Shown here one piece after another: positions 53,721 to 64,000 of a stretch of 64,000 nt of DNA. This DNA comes from Ficedula albicollis (Eukaryota; Chordata; Aves; Passeriformes; Muscicapidae), in contig NC_021678.1 of assembly GCF_000247815.1 (NCBI RefSeq), positions 30,233,749 to 30,297,748 on the forward strand, written 5' to 3'. Position numbers and translations under genes: made by a program. Numbering within the stretch: position 1 is the first letter of the stretch; every line of letters begins with the position of its first letter. The notes below the pieces were generated by a model, which had not been told where the DNA came from, made no database searches, and was given only the letters and a program-made list of their open reading frames with translations.

Positions 53721-56700
53721 AGGTTTTGGATATAACTTACAGCTTTCAGTGTCTGTATCTTACCTGGATTCCTCATGGAAAAGGCACAGAAAGAGAAGGC
53801 AAAAAATGAATGAAGGCATGTTCTCCTGTTAAAATCCAGAGCCTTTTTCCCACATCAGGGCTTCAAATAATAAGCTAAATCAGAGAAGATATTAATCTTC
53901 AGTACAAGTCAGTGTGATGCTCAGTCCATTTCCCTTTCAATCCAGAATATGTGGTCAAAATGGGATTTCTGCTTTAAATCTGCATATAACTCTTGTGGGA
54001 AGCACCTGTAGTGCCTGGATTTCATCCCACTAGCTGCAGTCATTTCTGAGAAAGCAAAACCTGCTTTCTTCATGGAAGAATTTCCTTTAATAAAAACCAA
54101 AAATTGTAGCCTGTAATCCTGGGACTATTTATTATTCATAAAGCTATTCTTGTCCATAACTTCTCACATATGATGGGAGTCCCAAGAAGGTAAAAATCAA
54201 GAAACTGTGTGCAAATATTAACCAGCAGAGAGCCATAAAACACAGTAAAGGACCTGAAAGTTGAAGGGAGGAGGCTATAATTTAGCTGAATGAAGCAAAC
54301 AAACCTTTTGAAAATGAAAATGAAGAAATCAGATAATGAATAAAGGCTCATTAGAACTTAGACGTGCGCCCCTCAAATATAATTACCTTTAATACGATTT
54401 CATCAAATGTCACCAAAGAGCTGGAAACTCATCAGGATGAAACACTTTTCACCCTACAGAGAGGAGGTCTCATCGGGCTTTATAAATATTGACAATGACT
54501 GACTCTTCCTGCAGGGAAAATCTGGTGGCTGGAAAATGTGGATGTTTAATTTAATAGAGAGCCCAGGCAGCGTCACAGGGCCCCTCTGGCCCCACTCAGC
54601 CCCGGTGTCCCAACACCTGCACCAGGACACCTCCCCTCAAATCTCACATGCAGGATGCTAAACATTTGTCAGATCTGAATATCTAACCGTGGAGCTTCCC
54701 TCTCCTAAAATGTTTTAACTTCAGAAGGATTAACTAACCCACTCTGGATCAAAACAGCAGTTGTGGTGAGCTGCTGTGTAAAGCAGAGGAGTCAGAAGGA
54801 TTTGTGACTGTGGGAAAGCTGTCCCCAAGTATTTTGTGTGTGATTTGCTCTGTTTACACAGGAAAATAGAAGGAAAATTGTATAAAACAATAAAGGCTAA
54901 AAAAAATTATATAAAACTAGAATTGTATGACAATGAACATACTCCATGACACAGAATCCCAATTTTACACAAGTTCTTTTTCCTTTCCAGAAAGGCAAAA
55001 ATGTTTAAATAGTGAAAATTTAATACCTTTGGTGTCATGCATAGAGGAGTCCCTTCACTCCCTTTGCAGAAATACTCTCCTGCTCAAGGGCTGGTTCCTG
55101 GGTAAAGATGGATGTTCTGAAGGTTTTTAAACACAGTGTTCAGTAAACCATATTTTTTGATTTCATGCCTTCTGTGGTCTTATCCATTGTGTTGCCTTCT
55201 GCTATATTAAAGGAAAAAAATCTCTTGTTGCCAAACTAAGCCTTTTTAATGCTTTCAGGGAAAGCTCTGGCTTCAGCTTCGTTTTCACAGTCCATGGCTT
55301 CTTGATTCAGCACTGGCTCTGTTATTTGTGGTTGACTTTTCCACACCAAAGTCCTGAATGGCTCCTCCCTGGGCCCTGTGAGGAAGATTGGTGCTGTCAG
55401 TGGCTCTCAGTGACGGGGGAGTCTCCCCTGGGACTCCCATCCCCAGGAGGAGCCCTGCTGCTCCCTGTCCTCCCCTGATGGCATTTTGCTCATTGAGACC
55501 CCGTGCTTCACACCTCCCTTTCCACATGCCAGACACATCCAGTGGAGACTCCTTTCCCTTGTATCTGTTAATTCCTGTTTTTTTAGCCACCTGACACCAA
55601 GCCAACTTTGCTCCTCTGTTGTGTTACTTGGATAAAATGGCAAAAATGAAGGTATATAGGAAATTACAGGTGTAAGGAGGTATCCTATTGAACTGCTTTC
55701 TCTGGAAGATCCATGGAAATCCTCTGGCCCATGCACCATTGAGGGCTCATCTAGGACTCCTGTGGCTCTGGGAAGCTGTCACTGTCAGCAGCCCTAACAC
55801 ACCAGGAACGTTTAGAGCCTTAAAAGTGGAATCTCACATGAAAATATGCAGCAAGTTCACCAACATCCAGAACTTTCTTCACTGCTTGGAGCCTTCTGGC
55901 TCATATTTGCTTCCTCTTTTTTTCTGAATGTATTTATCACAGCTTCATGCTTTTACTCGTTTTGTTTTCCCTTGGAAAACGCCCATAAAGACACCAGGAA
56001 AACTCAGTCCAATATTCTGCAATATAAATGCCCAGTTGCAATGCACACATTATATAGATTTTTTAAAGTAGGATTGCAAACAAAGCTGCAGAGCTCTATT
56101 TATTGATAATTGTAACCACACCTACATATAAATATGTGTGTTTATACATCAGTGTGACACTACATGTCTGTGCTCATGGACCTCTGCACACATGCAAAAT
56201 TATCTATCACATTAAGACTACACAAGACTCACAAAAGCTTGAGACACTGACAGAAAACAGGAGGGAGCACAGCCAGTTTTGATGGTTTCTGACAATAAAT
56301 AGTAACCTTTATTTTTCACTTACACAGAACAGGCCATACATCACTTCTATGGGCAAGCCCTGCTATAGCTAAAGGAAATATATCCATTAACATTATCAAT
56401 TTATTCTCCTTTCATTTCAGGGTTCTACAAAGCAAAATAAAATATGAAATAAAGCAGGTTTTATGCTAAGGGAAATGTAATTTTGAATTTGAATGCATTG
56501 ATCAGGAAAGAATAATATGCCCCATGTTTTGGGGCCATTAGTGTGGGAGAAAATGCAGTGCAGTCCAGTAGAGTCTAAGTTTAGCAGTGATATTTCTCAT
56601 AGGGCATGGAGATAATTAGTCCCTCTGAAAATTCCTTCTCAGTCCCTCATGGATTTATTTCTGAAAAACCTCAAAAAGTCAATACAGAAGCTCCTCTTAA

Positions 56701-59700
56701 TGCTATGCATCTCTAGTTAACTCTTTATTTTTTGGTGTAGGGCCAGGATGAGCGTGGCAGTCTTGAAGGTGATTCACAGTTGTTACACTTAGAAATACAC
56801 ACACTTTTCTGGGCTTTAATATTGCAGCCATTAATAAGGGGGAAAACAAAAACAAAAAAAAGAGGGTGGGATGGTTTGTCCTGCTTTGATTTTCTACAGG
56901 CAATGCTGAGGAAAAGGGGATGTGTAAGAACCCAGGATTTGCACCTTCAGGCCTAGCTGCAGGCACCACAAGCACATGAGCACTGGTGACAAATACACTG
57001 AATTTCAGGGGATCCTCAGGGAAACCAACAGCTCCACTCACAAAAGAGGGAGTGGTTGTACACCAGAGTCCTGTTCTCTGCTCTTTCCTTCACTCATGAT
57101 TCTTCCCTTCCCCTGTTTGCCTTCTGTCCATGCCCATCACTTCCTTCTGCCACCCCAAAGGTTTTGCAGAACAAGCATTATGAAGACATTTCTGCCAAGG
57201 GCAGCCCAGAGCTGGACTTACACCCCTGCTGTAAACTCAGTCCCTCACAATGATTTCCTTTGCACTGACGTGTTTTCCCTTCATCTGAGCAGCTGCAAAA
57301 AATTACAGGCTCTGAAATCTCTGTGTATTGTTCCCTCTGAGTGGTAGGGATCTGCTGGAGCCAAGTTCCCTTCCATATGTGTAAACTGCTCTCCCCAGGA
57401 ATACTCTCGCTAGCTCTGCTCTAGCCAGCCACTGCCAGATTATTTCTAGGCATTAAAAAGATTTTCTTCAACCAAACACATTTAGAATTTTCTAATAGCA
57501 ATTTAAACCTAATCTGAGAATGTCTGGAAGTGGAAAATGACTTCTACATGCTGAGGATAGTGTTCCATTACCAGTAATTTATTGTCTTTAAGAGCATCAC
57601 TGGAACATTTATTGACACAACAAAACACAGACATTTCTGGTTTATTGTAAAATCTCATTGTGCTCAGCCATTTGTGACTAAGCACAGCAGTACAATTTAT
57701 ACTCCCAGGCAGGGCTTCATATTTTTCCAAGTGTGTTTAGACTCAGGAAGATTGTATGGTCTCAGGACAAAAAAAATCTCCTGTTGAAAACCAGTGTAAA
57801 ACCCCAAGCACCACTGCTGGAAGAAAATCAATTAAGATCTTTAGAAAGGAATTTGGCTGAAGAAATTTACTGCAGTATTTCCAGTTTTGCTTGCTGCTAT
57901 CTAAGAGATTATGACTGGTTTGTAGAAGCAAAGGGTCTCAGTCATTTTAGATTGTAAATCATGTTTTTCTGTGTTAAGAATTCAACAATCCCATGTAAGG
58001 TATGGGGTTAGTATTTGTTTCTTCATTGGCTCTAGAACAGATATTTCAGAGAAATATAATTTCTAATTAAAAGCTACAGAAAAGAGAAGCGTTCAAAAAT
58101 TTTTTTTTTGTTTTTTTTAATACTTAAATATTTACAACTATTACTAAGACATTTTAGATCCAGTCCTGCAAAGTCACATCTTCAAGTCAGGGATTATACA
58201 TGTGGGTAAGTGTTAGGTCTGTCAGAGTACTAAAGTAGAAATATTTGAATTTCATCCATTAGCAGTGGGTGAGGGAGCAAGCCCATGGGTGGTTCTGGGT
58301 GTCTGAGGAGATCCTGAGTGAGTCACACACGGCTGAGGCACAGCTCATGCCCCCCACACTTCACTGATGTCCTACTGCACTATTCAGAACAATCTCAGAA
58401 CTGAATTTTGCAAGGATTCAGAGCTGTTCAATGTCAATTTTTAACCTCCAGGTATTTTAGAGGCTCTCCTTCATTTTTATTTTGAATATATTTATTTCTT
58501 GGTACTTTTCACCAATTAACTTGACCTCTCTCACCTACTAAAAGAAAAACCCATTTACTTCCTAGGTTTGTCTGGGATTGCTCCTACTTGCAGAGGTAGG
58601 TAGGTGGCAGAAACCTCTTCTTTGCCTTCCCATCTTTCCTGTAAGACCAGAATATTTCATGTAAGGCCTTGTCCTGTAAAACTAATGTGATTTTCTCCAG
58701 ACCAGGCAGTTAACATTTCTCATTGACTGCACTTATATCTAACATATTGCATAAAAGTCTGAAGAGATTTCATTTATGCCAGCAATATAAATAAGGCCAT
58801 ACAAAAGCTTTTTTATCCCCCAGCTGATCTAATATCTTTGTTCCTGCATTACATTTGTTTGTTTTCTTGCAAGCTCTGAATGTTTCTCTGTGCTCTTACC
58901 CCATAATTATTTCATTAGGACCCATGAGGTTGCTGCATCAGCACAGCACACCCAGCCCAGGTGTTGCTAAAATTATAATCTATGGGAAGCAATCACAGTA
59001 TTCAGCAGCCTGCAGGTCACACCTGCTCAGGGTGGTTGGCTTGTTTTTCATTATGAATTTTCCACAGGATAATACATTTAGATGTAGGTCTGGCAGGCAA
59101 TTCAAGGATCTAAGAGTGGATGCACTTTTCATGATGGATGGGATTTGCACTTAGATGTTAATTAAGCAAGGCAACTTTTTGAAGCCCCTTTCGCTGGTGG
59201 TTGTGTATTTAAGGGACTATACTGTGACATCATAATTCTTTAAAATGGCAGATGAACCTTATTTTATTTTATTGACACTTTACTTGCCCTTTAAAAAGAC
59301 AAAGTTGCAGGCTTGGTTTAACATTCTTAAAGCCAACTGCACTAGGACCGTGTTAAAGAACAAGGAATGATTCCACAAGAGTTCCCAGGGTGGGTGGGCT
59401 GTGCACCAACACCTGAATGACTGATCTTAGGCACACACATCCCTTCATGTACATATGTCTGTAAATACAATCTCACACTGCATTCTCATTGCTAAACATT
59501 TCTCATGATAAAAGGAGTTTGTGCCTGGAGGGAACTGTGTTTTCTTGCAGAGCCGACACCGGTTTCAAGAGATGTGTAAGCAGTCAATATAAACACAATT
59601 CACATGCAATGACTGAATTCCTCTGAGCTCCAGGGATGAGAAGGATTTCTTTTTTTTTTTTAAATTTCTCAGAGGCTTTTTAGCTTCAGACAGATTTCTG

Positions 59701-60460
59701 AAGAAAATAATTAGGTTTGTAAAACTGAGACTAGCATTTCTTCCCATTGATCACGGAGCTAAGAGCGGCCTCAGGGCTGTGCTCACTCCAGAAGGAAAAC
59801 CAGCTTGGAAAGAACAGATACAACAAAGTATTATTTAGCCTAGTTGTTTTCCAGATTTTTGCGTGCTTGGCAGAGCCTCTTTTATTGTCCAATGAAACAT
59901 GTCAGAGGCAGATCTCTCCATCACTAACCTGTGGCCAGTAATACCAGAGTACTCAGACAAAGCCTGCCATGGAAATGCTAAAAATAGCTTCTCTGGACAT
60001 CTTGCAGTGTGATTGTTCTCCTGGACAGCTCTTGGGGACAGACACATGAAATCCTCAGCCCCACGCAGCTCTTGGTAATGTTTGCTCTCAGGAATGAAAA
60101 ATATTCTGGGTGCAAAAAGCCAGCAGGGAAATGATGGTGTGGGATGGACGAGCCTCTCCCTCCTCTCCTGTCTCCTGGTTCTTGAGGTTAAATTTTCAAG
60201 CAAGTCCAAAAGGTGAGGATACACCTGGCATACCATGAAACTACTGCCACTGATCAACCATTCATGGTGGTTATTCTGTCCTTACTTAGGCTACCATGCA
60301 TATACACAGACAAATATTTCCCCATCTATACCTAAACACTCTTATCAAGCTGTAACTCATTTAAGTATCCCAGGTGATGTGTTTTCTGCAGGGGTTTAAA
60401 CAGGGAGCAGGGTTAAGTGGTGTTTTTCTACTCAAGCAATTCCCCAAGCCCAGAATTGTC

Positions 60461-60478
60461 TTTTTTTTTTTTTTTTTC
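60461..60478 (+). repeat. T homopolymer of about 17 nt
   Basis: A short T run following TTGTC. It is a simple repeat with no adjacent element recognised. Confidence 0.8.
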
Positions 60479-61831
60479 TAATGTGGATAGCTAAATAGTT
60501 TAAAGAATTAATTTTAGAGACATTTTACTGTAGAATACAATTTCCTAAATTTGAAACGCATTGAAAAAATCAAACCTTCATTGAAACCCTCACAATATTG
60601 TATATTTTGATTTGTTTCCAGTGTGAATTGTATAAAGCAAACCTGAAGGAACACCATCTCAGACTGCTACAACTATTTTGGGTCAAGATTATGTGTGAAC
60701 AGTATTTTAGAATAAGTGCCCTAACTCGAAAAACTTTACTTTTTAACAGGTTAAATTATTTTGTGCATATAGATAGCCTATGCCATTTTGTGTAGAAGTC
60801 CAGGATTTTGACCATGACACATGTATGGTTTTCCAAAAGTATCACAACAAAGCATTACCTATTTATATTAATATTTTAATCTACTCCTCCACCACAGCTT
60901 TCCCACATCTGTAAGAACCTCCTGCATAGGTTGTTGGTGGATGGGGAAGTGTCTGCCCCATATTCTGACATTAAAATGAATGTTCTTGTTTCTATTAAAG
61001 GGGAAAAAATGATATTTTACTCCTTTTTAGCAAGACACAGGAGCTGCTCAATCTCTCTTTTTGTTCCACATCCTGAGCCTTTCCAGCTTTAAAAATTACC
61101 CCCTCAGAGCATGTCAGACCTGGTTATCACACACACAGCTGTTCAGCCAAATAAATGCTTAGCATTATTGATGAATTGGTCAATGGTTCTCTTAAAAGCA
61201 AAATTTCTGCTTTTTTCTCTCTCCTCTGAACATTACATGCCATAGTGAATAGTCATATATATAGAAATACACATCCACACATACAATTTCTGTAGGTTAT
61301 AATTTCTGCAGATTAAATATAATGCACACCCTCTGTGCCTGGAGAAGAGGAGATGCATTATTCAGTGGAACTAACCACCACACAGTCTCACTGCAGAGTA
61401 ATTAGCAGCATGACTGTCGGGCACAGTGGGGGAAAAAAGTCTGGGAAGAGCTGCAAAGGATGAAAAAGCTGAATAAGTGTATTACTTGTTATTAGTAAAA
61501 CATAATCTGCCAGGTATGCTTTCCAATTTAAATTGTAAGAATTATTTATAGCAGGAATTTTCCCCAGCAGCAATAACTGCAAATGATTAATTCATACAGA
61601 AAGCTAAGTTAATGATTAAGTATTGCAAATTAAAACTCCAAGCACTAAAAATAAATGTAAATCTTAAAAAGAGACAGCTTTAAAAGGGATTGCTTTTCCC
61701 AAAGAAGCCAGCAAGGTAGTGCATTTCTCAGACTGGATTGTGAGAACCAGGAGTGGTTTTTTTCTAAATTTCAACATTTAGGGAGCCTGTAGGCAAATGA
61801 GCAAAATTCCATTTCTCCCTGGTGCTTGCAA

Positions 61832-61985
61832 TAGAATCATAGAATGCTTTTGATTGGAAAGGGTTTTAAAGATCATCTACTTTCAAAGTCCCTGCCATGA
61901 GCAGGGACACTTTCCACTTGACCAGATTGCTCCAAGCCCCATCCAACTTGGCCTTGAACATTCCCAGGGATGGGAAGTATTTAGA
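61832..61985 (-). mobile_element. CR1 LINE 3'-end fragment, antisense
   Basis: It begins ATAGAATCATAGAATGC with the tail repeat at the left, then GATTGGAAAGGG, AAAGATCATCTA, GCCATGAGCAGGGACAC, TTCCACTTGACCAGATTGC, CCAAGCCCCATCCAACTTGG and CCTTGAACATTCCCAGGGAT. The match to the avian CR1 3' region (reverse complement) is clear. It is short, 5'-truncated and non-coding. Confidence 0.92.
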
Positions 61986-64000
61986 AGCCCTGAAAATTTT
62001 TATTTCTAAATAAATATTTCCTTTTGGAACTAATTTGAGAGTTTATTTATTTTAAAATTTTCTAATTAGAAGGTTGACACTAATTTCTTATTGCAATTAA
62101 TAAAATGATCACATTATCACTGGGTTTAATAAGCATGTGTATAGTTAAAGAAGTCAAAGCAAATAAAAAGTAGAGACTTAGCAAAAGAGGTGGAGCTGAC
62201 CAGCATTTTTCAAAGCATGAAAGCACTTTTGAGTGTTTTTACTCCACTGTTTTGTCTCCCTGGCTTTACCTCACTCTTTTTTGATCTTAATTTAAAATTA
62301 CAGAATAGTAAAAGCTCAAAATCATCAACAGCTGATTCAGCTGTGGTCCTATCCTTTTTCTACTTGTTCTTCAGTAGGCACAGAGATGAATGATTAAAGA
62401 CAAATGGGTATTAGTGAAGGAATCATTTTATTTGCCTGAATGCAGTTCACACCTGCAGAGCAGCAAACCTGGCTGGGGGTGATCCCAATTCCATCAGCTG
62501 GATTGGTAAAGCAAAAGTGTCCATGTACCAAGAGGCATCTTCACATGCAAATGAATGTTCTGGAGTGCTTTTCTGTCACCCATGCTAAGAGCACAGGCAT
62601 GATTCTGCATTTATATTTCAGCATGATTTATCAAACAATCAATTAGCTGAAGGCAAGAGAAGCCAGGACAGGAGAGGAGGGGAGGGGAATGATGTGAAAC
62701 TCCAGCAAAGTGAGCAGGTATTGTCAGTGTGTTGTAGCACCACAGCAAGAGAGGGATGAGAAAGAGAAATATGCCAGAAGAAAGGACTGAGAGAGGAGGC
62801 AGGAGGAAGGGAAGGTCCCCCCTGTCATGTCACTGATGCTGAGACACAGAAACAAATTGCTTCTACAGTCATGTCCCTCCTGTCTTATGTCTCTCCACAT
62901 CTGCTTTTTGACAGGTGACAAAACAACAGCATTGATGTTGATTCACTCTTCTGTGAACTGTTGGGAATAAAAAACACCCAGGCCCACATTTTCCTGGTAA
63001 AATATTGCTATTGACATTCCACTGACGTGCATTCCATATTAATGCTGCTTCTGCTGCTGACCAGAGCTGGTGCTCCCCTCTTCCTAATGCAATCCATGCA
63101 AGTTGTCAACTAAATAAAGTCATTTTTGACTAAGTGCCTTCAGTATCTGACACTCAAAAGATGAAACATTTCTCCTAAGTTCAGTCCAGTCGATTGTATT
63201 TTTCTATTTCCTTTGAATACAGAAGTCCTGTTTTGGAAATTCAACTTCAAATGTGAATGTGTCCAACTCCTGAAGTTGCTGGTTATGAAAGTTTAACAAC
63301 CCCAAACCAATTATAAGCCATCAGTCAAGAATCAATACTTATCACTTGGGTGACACTTGTCATGTGCTGGCATAATAGGATCTATATAGAAATAATACGT
63401 GGTGGACATGTCAAATAAAATCTAAGCTACCTTCATGCAAACAAAAGAGAGCTGAGCTGTCAGCAGATCCTCTCCTGCTTTTCATTCATTTTAGAAAAAT
63501 CAGTGTGTAGCAAATAACTCACTGTTCTGAAAATTTTCTCCTGTTCCAAGATCTGTTAAACCTCACCCAGAGACGGGTTAAGACCTAAGAGAGCAATTTA
63601 GACCATAAGCATTTACCCCCTACTATAACTGACATTGGCAAAATTCTGGGGTAAATGTCTTTTGTTCTCAATCTGGATGTTTTCAGCAAGAAAAGGCTGC
63701 TGCCCCAGAGGCACCAGCAGAAGTTTGAGCACTTTCCTAAGAAACCTGCATCAGCAGTGAAACCACATCACACCGAAGATGGAAACCACTAAACAGATTA
63801 AAATGCACTGCAGGCAATGTAGCTACAGAAATAAATGAGCTGTGTAGTGATGATGTCATTGTCTTCAGCAGGACACTGGGATCTGGGGCTACTGAGCTCC
63901 TCAGGAGACTTCCCTCCCTTCCAGTGGGTTTTTCCAAAAGTGAGGTTCTGTGAAGCAAAGAACAGTTCACAAAGCTCAGTATTTGGTGACCAAAAGAAAG

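Larger units (their letters stand above)
50990..64000. other. Non-coding stretch, no gene recognised
   Basis: AT-rich DNA with only short compositional frames, no CpG island and no recognised exon. Simple repeats at 53.7 and 60.5 kb and a CR1 fragment at 61.8 kb are listed separately. Non-repetitive segments near 54.34-54.56 kb (AGACGTGCGCCCCTC with retained CpGs) and 59.15-59.26 kb (TTAATTAAGCAAGGC, CCCCTTTCGCTGG) have the texture of conserved elements, but I cannot test this. Confidence 0.55.

Overview
The window looks like nuclear DNA from a bird, possibly a songbird. It carries CR1-type LINE fragments with the characteristic 3' tail and a vertebrate two-pore potassium channel gene. It also has long AT-rich non-coding stretches broken by CpG-rich patches and G/C-rich minisatellites. 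There are no operons, CRISPR arrays or other prokaryotic systems, and I found no convincing tRNA or rRNA gene.

One protein-coding gene can be supported. A three-exon gene on the + strand (31428-35875) encodes a 391-residue K2P channel that I recognise as KCNK18 (TRESK). Reading frame, splice sites and intron phases all agree, and both selectivity filters are intact. By comparison with human and mouse TRESK recalled from memory, several residues of the mammalian calcineurin/14-3-3 control region and the extracellular zinc/proton-sensing position differ. These differences are the most biologically interesting observation here.

Layout: 1-11.4 kb is non-coding with CR1 debris and local tandem duplications. 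11.4-16 kb is an unusual CpG-rich block with purine tracts, a long GAAA microsatellite, a 680-nt G run and possible conserved elements. 16-20.8 kb is non-coding with one candidate conserved element. 20.8-23.4 kb holds two CR1 fragments around a G-rich minisatellite that contains two long G runs. 23.4-31.2 kb is non-coding with tandem duplications and an ancient LINE relic. 31.4-35.9 kb is KCNK18. 36-37 kb holds minisatellites in its 3' flank. 37-49.5 kb is non-coding and includes an apparently identical 620-bp tandem duplication. 49.5-51 kb is a C-rich minisatellite interrupted by a 934-nt G run. 51-64 kb is AT-rich non-coding DNA with one CR1 fragment.

In mammals KCNK18 lies between VAX1 and SLC18A2. 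No coding exon of either was recognised here, so the long flanks may be the VAX1-KCNK18 and KCNK18-SLC18A2 intergenic regions. That placement is inference. The four very long G homopolymers are all on the given strand whichever strand of the flanking repeat is G-rich, so they are more likely sequencing or assembly artefacts than real DNA.
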